From contig CAWGMT010000021.1 of the NCBI GenBank assembly GCA_963823675.1, positions 124,001-188,000 on the forward strand: 64,000 nt of DNA, given 5' to 3'. How positions within the stretch are numbered: the first letter of the stretch is position 1; every line of letters begins with the position of its first letter. This stretch comes from CAWGMT01 sp963823675. Its GTDB lineage: Bacteria; Planctomycetota; Planctomycetia; Isosphaerales; Isosphaeraceae. Below are positions 28,701 through 36,961 of this stretch, in pieces. The notes beneath the pieces were generated by a model, which made no database searches, was not told where the DNA came from, and was given only the letters and a program-made list of their open reading frames with translations. The position numbers and the translations under genes are program-made.

Positions 28701-29057
28701 CTCGAGCTCTACCGCCGGCTGGGCCGGCTGCGCAGTCTCGGCCAGCTTGCCGACTTTCGCCAGGAAATGACGGACCGGTTCGGTCCGCTCCCCCGACCGG
28801 CGCAAAACCTGCTGGTCGAAACCGAGATCCGCGTGCTCGCCGGTGCCTGGAAGATCGAGCGAATCCACGTCGAGAAGGGCGAATACGTGGTTCTGACTTA
28901 CGCCGATCCAGGCCGGATCGAGGCTCTGGCGCGCCGCCATCGCAAGCAGGTCCGGATCGTCAACGCCCGCAAAGCCTACGTTCCCTTGGGTGAAGACCCG
29001 GTCAAGACGCCCGAGATCGCCGAACGGCTGCGGGCGCTGTTGCGGGTCAGCGATTGA
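25737..29057 (+). CDS. mfd: Transcription-repair coupling factor Mfd, two frameshifts
   Basis: Mfd removes RNA polymerase stalled at DNA lesions and recruits UvrA. About 1,105 residues, normal length, when shifts near 25920 and 28505 are corrected. Order: UvrB-like N-terminus (HGAWGSASALIAAALGLHAP, VFPAWEKLPREMNAGDE, VRGGIVDIFPTDSTDPVRIE), the RNAP-interacting domain (EGDLVVHVNHGIARYRGLHF), then the helicase with Walker A CGDVGYGKTEVAIRAA, DEEQRFG, LSATPIPRTLHMSLLGIRDI and the TRG motif LHQLRGRVGRYKHRAYAYLL. The second shift lies in gagatccgggcgcc, where a fourth G would restore LEIRGAGNILGPEQSGHIES. Both breaks interrupt invariant motifs, so sequencing error is more likely than gene death. 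Confidence 0.9.
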
Positions 29058-29088
29058 CCGGCGAGAACGCCGAGCTCTTGAACGGTTC

Positions 29089-29175
29089 TGTCCCCCGATC
29101 TCCTACAAGCGTCGCCTTTCGCTCCGCGAAAGCACCTTCTCTCGTCGAGCGAAAGACGACTCTTCCGGGAAGTCA
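29089..29175. repeat. Dispersed repeats C (end fragment) and D, joined
   Basis: ctgtcccccgatctcctaca at 29089-29107 is the terminal module of repeat C. It runs directly into repeat D: arms 29111-29129 (gtcgcctttcgctccgcga) and 29142-29160 form a hairpin with few mismatches. The same D hairpin is at 44064-44113 and, partly, at 44811. Confidence 0.65.
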
Positions 29176-29359
29176 CTGATGTCCCGATCACGAGGTGGGC
29201 CCCCCGCGGCGACGGACGACGCGCCGGCGAGCGTCGTCCGCCGCACACCGTAAACTCCGACCCGCGGGCGCAAGTCGCGGGCCGGAAAAACCGACGGCCA
29301 AATTGTCAAAGAGGGAGCTCGGGACCTGGGCCTGGTTCAATCGCGGGCCACACCCCCGG

Positions 29360-29448
29360 CATACGAGCCCGAAGCGCAAGCGAGTGAGTGTCTTCTTCTT
29401 CCTTCTTCTTCGGGAGGCACGCACTCGCTTGCGCTTCGGGCTAATATG
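29360..29448. repeat. Dispersed hairpin repeat A, copy 2
   Basis: Arms 29360-29386 and 29422-29448 share the core cgaagcgcaagcgag and its complement with copy 1. The loop here is longer and holds a pyrimidine-rich ttcttcttccttcttcttc tract. Confidence 0.75.
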
Positions 29449-29496
29449 CGCGAGTGGCTGCGGGACGGATTGGCGATCCGTCCTACGGTTTCCGGA

Positions 29497-31239
29497 TCAA
29501 GGACCGAGGTCGCCAGGGAGCGGCATCTTCATAGCAGTCATGATTATCTCACCGGGCGAATAGCGTCCTGAAGTCAGCGTCTCTTCGACCATCCTCTCAA
29601 TCGCCCGCCGCTCCTCTTTGCGTTGTGATCGCCTCTGCTCCCGCTTCGAGACCGTCGCCGGCACGCTTCCCCCACAGGCCCGATCGCCCGAGTCCGGCGT
29701 CTCTTGATCGGGATCGCCGCTTGGGGATCCCGATCCCGGGGCTTTTCCCTGTTCCGGCGTGCTGCCTTCCTCTGGCTGGTCCGCCCCGTTGTCAAGTCCC
29801 GAAAAAGCGCCGGAATCTGACGTAACTTCAGTAGATTCCTGTGCTTCCACGATGCTCGTGGTTTCACCGAAATTGGCTTCGCTCGGCGCATTTTCGCCGA
29901 TTTCGCCCATCCCACTCAGCTCATCCCCGTGCTGCTCCACCCCGTCCGGATCGATCGCGTCCGTGCGCTCGAGACGATCGTCCAGGCAATCTCCCGACCC
30001 GAACGACTCATCAACCCGGAGCTCCGAGGCATCGCTCTCGTAGGCCTCACGTCCTGAATGGGCTGTTGTGAAGTTGGGAGGGCGAGGCTCCGTCCGAGCC
30101 GCCTGGGAGATCGGCTCGCCGGGAGGCTCGCCCTCCCGGAATCGTGCAAGGCGATTGAGGTCCCCTGGCATCTCCTGTTGCGTTCCGTGCCACTCCAAGC
30201 CCATGGCCCCGCCCGACCCGCCGCTCTTTCTGGCCTGGTGCTTGCGATAGTTGGCCATTCCCCGGAACAGCGCATTGGTGCATTTGATCAAATAGTTGCG
30301 CAGCGACTCGCCTTCGGGGCTGGGATCGAAGCTGAGCCGGGCGAAGGTTCGCTCGGCCTGGGCGTCGCCGTTCTGCTCGTGCACTTCCAGTTTGGCGCTC
30401 AGGCGCTCGATGTTTCGATCGACCAGGGCGAGCAGGATCTGTTTCCACTCCTCTTTCTCCCTGGTGCCGAACAGATCGGGCCAGCGCTCGCGCACGGCTT
30501 TGCCGTAGCGGCTGCGCTGCTCATCCTCCATGTCGCTTTTGAGGTCGTGAAACTCGCTCTTGCCGGCTGGCCCCAGGGCATGGCTGGCCACGAAAATCGT
30601 GGCGACGCGCCGATCCTCGTTGGCCTCGACCGGCTGACGGCCCAGCAGGCGAATGGCCTTGAGCCGATCGTGTGATTGCCAGAATCCCGTCGACTCGAGT
30701 TGCGCGCGCAACGCCTGCCACTCTTCCCGCAGCCAGCAGCACCCCGCCGCACTCCTTTCCAGGATTTTCACCAGCGCCGCGGGGTCATCAGGATCGACGG
30801 CCTGTCCGTTCCAGGATGTGTTCTTCTTGCGGGAAAATAACGTTGGGTTCCCATAGAGCGGCGTGGGCCCGGAGGGATCGAAGAATAACTGGTTCCCGAC
30901 CCCCTGAGCTTCGTTGTCTTCGTCTTCGTCCGCATTCTCGATCAGCATTGTGCACCGCTCGACGCGGGCACGTTCGGCCCGATCGAGCTCGAACGAGAGG
31001 CAGACGTTCCGGTAAACCAGATACTCTTCGACGTCATTCTGCGCATCGCCGATCGCCATCCACTTCCGCAGTCGCTCTTCAAAGGCACACGATTCCTCGC
31101 GCAAGCGAGCCAGCTTCTGCGAGCGATTTCCGTGCTTGAGTGAGTTCATGGATGATCTCGCCCTCCCTTGCGCTGTTGTAGGGCCGGTCGATTTGCGACA
31201 GTTGGCCAGATTAGCTGCGATCTGAGCGGGAGAAGCCAT
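29497..31239 (-). CDS. Planctomycete-type hypothetical protein (AANxANxxKSTGP family)
   Basis: 580 residues from the ATG at 31239, chosen because GGAG lies about ten bases upstream and the protein then starts MASPAQIAANLANCRKSTGP, followed by GRARSSMNSLKHG. This N-terminus marks a multi-copy planctomycete family without known function. A helical, Arg/Glu-rich middle follows (residues 50-360), then a low-complexity Glu/Ser/Pro tail and a basic C-terminus (KREQRRSQRKEERRAIERMV). Residues ~365-390 are translated from dispersed repeat B (REGEPPGEPISQAARTEPRP). A decayed paralogue piece lies at 16.4 kb. Possible mobile-element cargo; not proven. Confidence 0.65.
   Translation of the reverse strand: MASPAQIAANLANCRKSTGPTTAQGRARSSMNSLKHGNRSQKLARLREESCAFEERLRKWMAIGDAQNDVEEYLVYRNVCLSFELDRAERARVERCTMLIENADEDEDNEAQGVGNQLFFDPSGPTPLYGNPTLFSRKKNTSWNGQAVDPDDPAALVKILERSAAGCCWLREEWQALRAQLESTGFWQSHDRLKAIRLLGRQPVEANEDRRVATIFVASHALGPAGKSEFHDLKSDMEDEQRSRYGKAVRERWPDLFGTREKEEWKQILLALVDRNIERLSAKLEVHEQNGDAQAERTFARLSFDPSPEGESLRNYLIKCTNALFRGMANYRKHQARKSGGSGGAMGLEWHGTQQEMPGDLNRLARFREGEPPGEPISQAARTEPRPPNFTTAHSGREAYESDASELRVDESFGSGDCLDDRLERTDAIDPDGVEQHGDELSGMGEIGENAPSEANFGETTSIVEAQESTEVTSDSGAFSGLDNGADQPEEGSTPEQGKAPGSGSPSGDPDQETPDSGDRACGGSVPATVSKREQRRSQRKEERRAIERMVEETLTSGRYSPGEIIMTAMKMPLPGDLGP
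30075..30156. repeat. Dispersed repeat B, copy 1 (inside a coding region)
   Basis: The stretch from tgggagggcgaggctccg to cgtgcaaggcgatt shares its order and most bases with copies at 50460-50558 and 61151-61247. Its two halves, ggcgaggctccgtccgagcc and ggctcgcc...ggctcgccctccc, are partly complementary. Here it is read through in frame by the 580-residue gene. Confidence 0.7.
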
Positions 31240-31616
31240 GAGATAATCTCCGTTTGAGTAATCCATCCGCCGAGTGGGCAATTTGCGTCGATTGCAACAA
31301 TGCGGCGGCCCTATCCCTACGATATCCTCTTTTCGCAAATAAGTTGCGTAAATGCGTTATTATCCCCGATTTCGCAATCGGCACAATCGGTCAGCCTGGA
31401 AAAAGCGGCACTCCTTACGAACTCCGAGCTTTCACCGATCGCACGGAGATCGGGATATTCGATCCGACGGACTAACCACGAAACAGACGAAATACACGAA
31501 AATCAGCTCATCGTGATCGGTCGGCCGAAGCGGTGGCGGCGGAACCGATCTGCATGTACGAATCAGATTCCTGCCCTTTCGTGTATTTCGTAATTTTCGT
31601 GGTTCTGAATCCGGAT

Positions 31617-31881
31617 TACCTCGCAGGCCGTCCACCAGTTCCAGGTTGTGTTCCAAGGCGATTGCCGCGATGATTGGATCGGCCATTCCGATCGTCTGGC
31701 CGGTGCGCTCGAGGTCGCCCGCAATCCTGCCCGCCAGTTCGGCGGCGGTGGCTCCCAATGGTAAGACGTCCTCCTTGGCCACCGCATTCAAGAAACGCTG
31801 CGTGCGGGCAGTGGCTTGCGCTTGTTGACAGCCTTTGACGATCTCCATCATCGTGATGGCCGATACGCAATTCTTCTGCAC
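31617..31881 (-). pseudogene. VapC-like PIN-domain toxin remnant
   Basis: The frame carries the middle and end of a PIN domain: VSAITMMEIVKGCQQAQATA, then FLNAVAKEDVLPLGATAAEL, and IGMADPIIAAIALEHNLELV, where E and D are expected nuclease residues. The N-terminal strand with the first catalytic Asp is missing: an in-frame stop lies just upstream, and no start with the MxxLDTxxL pattern is seen. The tail also departs from the usual VTGNxxDF ending. VapC toxins cleave RNA, often tRNA; this one should be inactive. No antitoxin gene is evident upstream. Confidence 0.6.
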
Positions 31882-31983
31882 ATATTGGCCACGTCAGCCC
31901 AATGCGACTACAATGCAGTCGACGCCGAGGACCATCGTGGGAACCCGGCGAAGTCCCTGAAATCAACGTCAATCCAGCATCAG

Positions 31984-32070
31984 CCCAACGTCAGACTGAT
32001 GGCAGACGCGCCGGACTCAAAATCTGTTGACGTGCGTGAGAGGGACGGTCACTTCGATCGAACGTTCCTT
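31984..32070 (+). other. Degenerate tRNA-Leu(CAA)-like sequence
   Basis: From 32000 the block tggcagacgcg followed by ggactcaaaatctg (to 32026) matches the D-arm end and anticodon arm of bacterial tRNA-Leu with anticodon CAA almost exactly. Placed on a tRNA-Leu scaffold, the 5' acceptor strand (cccaacg, 31984-31990) pairs only partly with cgttcct near 32063, and the T-arm (acttcgatcgaa) has a T-loop but no matching stem. It is therefore a remnant or heavily mutated copy, not a working tRNA. Confidence 0.4.
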
Positions 32071-32140
32071 CGCGATCTCACTCGCCATCTGGCAGTGAAT
32101 GACCAACTGCCGCATTTGGAATCAAATGCTCGATGTTGAG

Positions 32141-32366
32141 CGACCACGACGTCGACACCCTTCCCCAATTGTCCGCGGTCATGAAGTGAAATACGCATCA
32201 AGGCCGTCGTGCTTCTCCGCTCCTATCAGCGCCGACGTCCGACCATCGCGACAACGTGGCGCCGTCCCTCAGAGGGCTCCGGGATTGACACTCGTCCAAT
32301 CACTTTGTATCGTAAAGTAAAGAGCCGGTTTTGTAACTCGGTGGGCACTCAAAGGGGTACGCCTCA
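32141..32366. other. Intergenic stretch without recognised features
   Basis: Between the tRNA-like remnant and the small membrane gene I see no coding signal on either strand. Just upstream of the next start the sequence is relatively A/T-rich (tttgtatcgtaaagtaaagagccg), compatible with a promoter but not a clear one. Confidence 0.3.
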
Positions 32367-32600
32367 ATGACGCGCGTGTGGTTCAAACCTTGGGGCTGGG
32401 TTTATCGGCCATCGTCTTGGCAAGCAGTCGTCCTGGTTCTGCTGGCGGCTGTCTTCTGCTTACAGGTGTTCGTCGCCGTGGACCGTCACTCGCATTCCGT
32501 GAGTGACACTCTATACGGAGTGTTCCCTTTCGTTGTTCCGTGCCTAATGATCCTGAACTGGGTGGCGGCGAAAACGAGCTCTCCCGAGCTGCCGGCTTAG
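32367..32600 (+). CDS. Small conserved membrane protein (KPWGW/HSVSDTLYGVFPF family)
   Basis: 77 residues. Starts MTRVWFKPWGWVYRPSSWQA, continues with one TM helix (VVLVLLAAVFCLQVFVAVDR), a conserved loop HSHSVSDTLYGVFPFVVPCL and a second helix ending ILNWVAAKTS. The highly ordered aromatic motif and the two-helix layout are typical of a genuine conserved small inner-membrane protein. Its role is unknown. It sits among mobile-element debris, so it may travel with it. Confidence 0.65.
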   Translation: MTRVWFKPWGWVYRPSSWQAVVLVLLAAVFCLQVFVAVDRHSHSVSDTLYGVFPFVVPCLMILNWVAAKTSSPELPA

Positions 32601-32712
32601 CACAGATTTTGTCCGTTTGCGACGGGGCGTAAGGGTTTCACCGGGTACCCGACGCTGAATGGCTCGCGCAAGGGACAGGCAACCTGGACCGCCGCAGGTC
32701 GTGCATTCCCAA

Positions 32713-33036
32713 TTAACCTCCACGCCGAAGCTCCTTAACGAAAGCGGCAAGATCGTCTTGGTGGACAACAATCAGTCCACCCCGCTTGCCCTTGCTGAAC
32801 AGAACAACGACGGGGGTCTTCTTCTCGCGGCGTGCGAGGTCGGCAGTCTGCTTCCATAAACCTCGCACGGACCAGTACGCCCTTAGCTTGGTTTCGATAA
32901 ACAGCCGGTCGTGCGTCGAGTCCGATCGTGTGCGATCGTCTCGATCGGACGACCCAGAGAGCGCTTGGCGTTGAGCCCCGAACAGGCCGGCGGCATCCCG
33001 CTCACGGCGCTTCCAGGAAGAGCTGATCAGCGACAA
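32713..33036 (-). CDS. Resolvase/nuclease-like small protein
   Basis: 107 residues. The order KRRERDAAGLFGAQRQALSG, HDRLFIETKLRAYWSVRGLW, then KKTPVVVLFSKGKRGGLIVV and HQDDLAAFVKEL resembles small phage/plasmid restriction-endonuclease-fold proteins (Holliday-junction resolvase or VRR-NUC-like), with a possible E-x-K active site at FIETKL. The upstream stretch directly abuts the IS21-like end at 33024, so the gene start may overlap that element. Activity is an inference from motif order only. Confidence 0.5.
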   Translation of the reverse strand: MSLISSSWKRRERDAAGLFGAQRQALSGSSDRDDRTRSDSTHDRLFIETKLRAYWSVRGLWKQTADLARREKKTPVVVLFSKGKRGGLIVVHQDDLAAFVKELRRGG

Positions 33037-33278
33037 TTAGAATTCCCGCCCAGCGACAACTAGAATTCCCTCCTCCTCTCGCCCGTCTGTTCACTATCTG
33101 GTTTCCTCCTGACCAGAAGGAGGGAACCGTCATGATCACGGATGCCCAGTTTCGCAAACTTCGCCAGTTTCTCGGCGGAGGACATCCACTCTATCGTGCG
33201 GCATTGAAGGTGGGTATGGACGCCAAGTCAGCTCGAAAGTACCGGCATGCTGATCGCCTGCCGAACGATGAACGATGA
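33024..33278 (+). mobile_element. Left end of an IS21-family insertion sequence (truncated)
   Basis: Two 19-bp repeats, agcgacaattagaattccc at 33029-33047 and agcgacaactagaattccc at 33052-33070, differ at one base and lie 23 bp apart. This is the arrangement of multiple terminal transposase-binding repeats at IS21 ends. The istA start follows 62 bp later. No istB and no right end are found in the window, so this is a stranded fragment. Confidence 0.75.
33132..33278 (+). pseudogene. istA transposase fragment (5' end only)
   Basis: 48 codons: MITDAQFRKLRQFLGGGHPL, then RAALKVGMDAKSARKYRHAD and RLPNDER before a stop. This is the N-terminal helix-turn-helix of IS21 IstA, which normally exceeds 400 residues and carries a DDE core further on. 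An AGGAGGG site precedes the ATG. Everything after the DNA-binding region is gone, so it cannot transpose. Confidence 0.75.
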
Positions 33279-33388
33279 GGACAGGCAGCGCATACTTGAC
33301 AGCATCGGCTGCGACTTCGTAAATTGGGCAGACTGTTGAAGAGCCCCGGCAAGACGCAACAAGTCGGACGACTTCGAGGATGCCAGTC

Positions 33389-34423
33389 ATGACGATTGCA
33401 CGCGCGCATTTGGTGGACCCCGCCGTCACCCGTTGGTACCACTGCATCACCCGCTGTGTCCGCCGTGCTTTCTTGCTCGGTGAAGGTGAGGGTGACCGCA
33501 AACTCTGGATCGACAATCGCCTGCAGGAACTTGCTGGCATCTTTTCGATCGCCGTTGGCGGGTTCTCAGTGCTGGATAACCACTTGCATCTGCTGGTTCG
33601 GCTCGATCCGGACGTTGCGGCGGCGTGGTCGGATGAAGAAGTGGTGCGGCGCTGGGGGCGGCTGTTTCCGCCGCGCGACAAGTCGCGGAAGCCGTTGCCC
33701 GTCTCCAACGCGTGGGTGGAGTGGCGGCTCAAGGATGCCGCCTGGGTCGTCAAGGCCCGCGAGCGGCTGCAAAGCCTCAGTTGGTTCATGAAATGTCTGA
33801 AGGAACCGCTTGCTCGGCTGGCCAACCGTCAGGACAAGACGCGGGGATTTTTCTTCGAGGGGCGGTTCAAATCAGTGGCCATCCTCGATGAGGAATCGCT
33901 GCTGGCGACGTGCGCGTACATTGATCTGAACCCGGTGGCAGCCGGAATTGCGGAGGTTCCCGAGACCAGCAAGCACACCTCGGTCAAGGAGCGAGTCGAT
34001 CACGTCAAAGCCCAGGGACGGACCGAAGACATGAAGGCCGCCCGCGAGGGGAGCGTGGCCGGATCGAAGGCGTCGGCCGGACTCGAGGAATCGCACTGGC
34101 TGTGTCCCATTGAAGACCGTCGCCGAATTGATTCCAGGCGTGAAGGGATGCTGGAAGGCTTTTCGCTGGGCAGTTACCTGCTCTTGGTGGATTACAGCGG
34201 GCGTCTATTCCGCGCAGGCAAGGCGATGATTTCGCGGGAACTGGCCGAGATCTTCGAGCGATTGGGCACGACGGCCGAGACCTGGCAGGCCCGACTGGAG
34301 AAGCTGAGCGAAGGCCGCCTCCTGGGCCGGTTCCTGGCGGCAAGCCGCCAGCGGCTCAGAGAGGTCGCGGAGCGGTTGGGTCTGCGCCGGGCAGTCAACC
34401 TGGGCGGTTGCCGGGTTACCTGA
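33389..34423 (+). CDS. REP-associated tyrosine transposase (RAYT, Y1/IS200-like)
   Basis: 344 residues from the ATG at 33389 (MTIARAHLVDPAVTRWYHCI). It carries the HUH nuclease motif DNHLHLLVRLDPD at about residues 58-70 and the likely catalytic tyrosine in ACAYIDLNPVAAGI, the hallmarks of single-strand transposases that act on REP-type hairpins. A long C-terminal part (LSEGRLLGRFLAASRQRLRE, then GLRRAVNLGGCRVT) recurs in two decayed fragments at 37.9 and 38.2 kb. No own terminal repeats are visible, as usual for RAYTs. Substrate candidates are the hairpin repeat families in this window. Confidence 0.85.
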   Translation: MTIARAHLVDPAVTRWYHCITRCVRRAFLLGEGEGDRKLWIDNRLQELAGIFSIAVGGFSVLDNHLHLLVRLDPDVAAAWSDEEVVRRWGRLFPPRDKSRKPLPVSNAWVEWRLKDAAWVVKARERLQSLSWFMKCLKEPLARLANRQDKTRGFFFEGRFKSVAILDEESLLATCAYIDLNPVAAGIAEVPETSKHTSVKERVDHVKAQGRTEDMKAAREGSVAGSKASAGLEESHWLCPIEDRRRIDSRREGMLEGFSLGSYLLLVDYSGRLFRAGKAMISRELAEIFERLGTTAETWQARLEKLSEGRLLGRFLAASRQRLREVAERLGLRRAVNLGGCRVT

Positions 34424-34829
34424 GGCTGGCACGACACCCTCAGGTCAGCCACTTTTCTGAACCCGCTCGCTGATTCCCCGCGCTGATCGGCGGGGCGCAC
34501 GCTCGGGTGGCCTGGATTCTTCTGCGGTAGACCGGAATTTGCCGCCGATTCCGCCACTGCGACCCATTGGCTGGGCTCCATGACCCGCCGCAGACCGACC
34601 AGAGGAAGGTTGGTTTCCACCAGCGGCAACGGCACAATGACATCTGCCTGTCCTCCAATGTTGACCCGGCGATTTGCCGCCTGGTTAGCAACCGATGCGA
34701 AAGTTCGCGAGCAATTGAGAGCCCTAGAAAAGGAGTTGGGTGAAGTGCGACCGGCCCAAGGAACTTGAAACCCCTCGACGTTCTGAGCACTCTTTAGCGC
34801 AGTATTATGGCTGCCGGTGCGATGGAGCC
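34424..34829. other. Intergenic region without supported genes
   Basis: Several short reading frames exist on both strands but none shows a family motif, ribosome site or consistent codon use. A 62-codon frame ending at 34768 (ending in VREQLRALEKELGEV) has a helix-like end and is the best of them, still too weak to call. Confidence 0.35.
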
Positions 34830-36254
34830 CTATCGCTTTTCATGAATTTGCCGCACGCGCAGACACGCGGCGAAGGCATCGACGAAGCCGCTTCCGGTGG
34901 CAAGGTCGGGCCCGGGTCCCGCCGCATCCCCTTGGTCCGTGGTGCCGTCCGTGACGTCGCGGGAGGTTGCCATCAGAATCGACTTGATCTGAGCAGGGTT
35001 CAAATCAGGTTCGACGGAAAGCATCAATGCGGCAATGCCGGCGACTTGAGGCGCGGCGGCGGATGTACCAGAAAAGATCCCCCAGCCCTTGCTCTTGCCC
35101 TGGTTGGGCAGATTCTCACCTTCGAGCTTGCTCCCATTTGGGACCGGCAACATGATGTGCCCCTTCTGCGGCGATCCGCCGGCTTCGCCAACCACTCCGC
35201 AAAGGTCGGGAACACGACGATTGGGGAAAAGTGCGCTCACAAATGAACTTGCATAGCTCGATGCCTTGAGACCGCGGTCGGCATCAACCGTCACGCCACC
35301 AACGGCAATGATATCGGGAAGGCAGGCGGGAAATGGTCTCTGCCCATTCCCCGCAGAGAAGATCACCGTCACACCGCCGCGAATTGCCTCCGCCAAGATG
35401 GCGGAAATATCTTGGATCTCGTTATACAGGTTGGGGTCATCCTTCTTAAGATCGTCCATTGACTTCGTATCAATGTTCCATCCCCAGGAATTCGTGAGAA
35501 TTCTCGGGTTCTGCGCCAGAGCGGTCTCAAGCGCTTGGGCGGAGTAGTCGTCGTGCTTGACTCCGACGAACGAGCAGTCGGGCGCGACGACGAGGGCATT
35601 GGTACTCTCTCCCGTCCCGTGTCCCGAATCATCGGTTCCTGGGTCATTCGTAAGTGGTGTTGTGATTCGGTGAATGTCGAATCCGTAATCGTCGAAGAAC
35701 GGGTGCGGGAAGAATCCCGTGTCGGCCATGGCAATGCGGATTCCGCGTCCGGTCCAACCAAACCGGTGGCAACGATAGACATTGAGCGCGCGTGCGACAT
35801 CTTCGATCCGGAGATAGTAGAAGCTTGCGGGCGGCGGTACAAACTGCATTCCGAAAAAGCTGGGCGGCGTCGGAACGTAGGCAAAGGAAACCTCGTCCAG
35901 GAGCGCGTCCGGGACCTTCAACTCGCTCGTTGGCAGCAGCACCTTTTTTTCCGCACCCACCGAATACAATCCGCGAAGGCCACGTTCCTCCTCGAAGCTT
36001 CTCGGCTCAAGTTTCGCTTGAAACAATTCCTGAAATCGCTCCGGTGAAACGATGCTGTCGATCCTATTCCCCCAAGGCGAAATCGTCGGCTGGAGACCGA
36101 GCTTGTGCGACTCCGCAAGCATAGTCCCGGCCAAGCCGTGATCAGCAAGCCCACTCGACGGCAATGATGTCTTCCCAGCAGAAAAGCTGCCGAGCATTTG
36201 AACCGTTTGCGATCGACCCTTGGGCACAAGCCGAACACGAATTGGGTCACTCAT
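34830..36254 (-). CDS. Subtilisin-like serine protease (peptidase S8)
   Basis: 474 residues. The catalytic triad is complete: Asp178 in IAMADTGFFPHP, His212 in DDSGHGTGES, Ser398 in GIFSGTSAAAPQVAG, with the oxyanion Asn in VTVIFSAGNGQRPFP. About 150 residues precede the catalytic domain. No signal peptide is seen at the start (MSDPIRVRLVPKGRSQTVQM), so it may act inside the cell or leave by another route. The gene 38 bp upstream on the same strand encodes a propeptide-like protein, suggesting that folding or inhibition is handled in trans. Confidence 0.88.
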   Translation of the reverse strand: MSDPIRVRLVPKGRSQTVQMLGSFSAGKTSLPSSGLADHGLAGTMLAESHKLGLQPTISPWGNRIDSIVSPERFQELFQAKLEPRSFEEERGLRGLYSVGAEKKVLLPTSELKVPDALLDEVSFAYVPTPPSFFGMQFVPPPASFYYLRIEDVARALNVYRCHRFGWTGRGIRIAMADTGFFPHPFFDDYGFDIHRITTPLTNDPGTDDSGHGTGESTNALVVAPDCSFVGVKHDDYSAQALETALAQNPRILTNSWGWNIDTKSMDDLKKDDPNLYNEIQDISAILAEAIRGGVTVIFSAGNGQRPFPACLPDIIAVGGVTVDADRGLKASSYASSFVSALFPNRRVPDLCGVVGEAGGSPQKGHIMLPVPNGSKLEGENLPNQGKSKGWGIFSGTSAAAPQVAGIAALMLSVEPDLNPAQIKSILMATSRDVTDGTTDQGDAAGPGPDLATGSGFVDAFAACLRVRQIHEKR

Positions 36255-36292
36255 AAATTTGTTCGCCTTTCGGACAAGCGCGTCATGGGGAG

Positions 36293-36592
36293 TTAAGCAT
36301 GGAACTCGGGTGCGGTCGGCAAATAAAGTCGGACATGGGCAGAATCGAATGGCTCGGGAAGTCGCGGCGACTGCGTGAGAGTCGGTCCGCGGTCCGTTTC
36401 TTCAACCCGAACGTCGAAGGCTCGCTTGAACAACTCGGATGGGCCCGTGAACGTGACTCCGCGGGCCGTTGTCTCGGCGACGCGAAAGCCGAGCTCGCGC
36501 AAGCGCGAGGCAATGCGTTCGGACAACGGCATGTCCGGCTGCGGCAAGGCGGCACGAGCCCTGAAGTCATTGGTTGAAATAGGCTTTGTCAT
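36293..36592 (-). CDS. Propeptide-like partner of the subtilase
   Basis: 99 residues from the ATG at 36592. The core LSERIASRLRELGFRVAETT, then GVTFTGPSELFKRAFDVRVE, matches the pattern of activation domains of secreted proteases (pro-kumamolisin/I9-like): helix, strand, 'F-x-G' and 'aF' block. It stands alone with its own start and stop, 38 bp upstream of the S8 protease on the same strand. It may be a separate folding chaperone or inhibitor of that protease. The assignment rests on pattern similarity only. Confidence 0.5.
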   Translation of the reverse strand: MTKPISTNDFRARAALPQPDMPLSERIASRLRELGFRVAETTARGVTFTGPSELFKRAFDVRVEETDRGPTLTQSPRLPEPFDSAHVRLYLPTAPEFHA

Positions 36593-36961
36593 CACGTGTC
36601 TCCTCGAACGGTGGGACTCGCGCGTTCGCGCACGCCGATCACGTGCGCTTGCCGCTCATCCACCGCCGCAGCCGAACTCCTCTATCGGAAGCGCGGGGGT
36701 GAGCACATTGCAGGTCGTATTCACCATCTTAACAAATTCTGGCGGGCCCCGCTCAGGCGAGACGTTACTCGGACATGCACCGCAAGCCCGGTCCCGCCGA
36801 CGTCGCTCTTCTGGTCAAGGTTGCGGAATCCGGCCAGATCGCCGTCAACGACGTCCTGCCCTTGGCGCATGCTATTGCGGAACAGCGCAGCCGCTAAGCT
36901 TTGCGCAGCAAAGTTGCCCGAGAAGGGGCAGCCGAGGGGACGCGAACCGACGAGGATCCTC

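Noticed and set aside
31432..31616. Extension of the PIN fragment to a full toxin
   Set aside because: Residues after ELVDGLRGN show no PIN features and the first catalytic Asp region is absent, so an active VapC cannot be supported.
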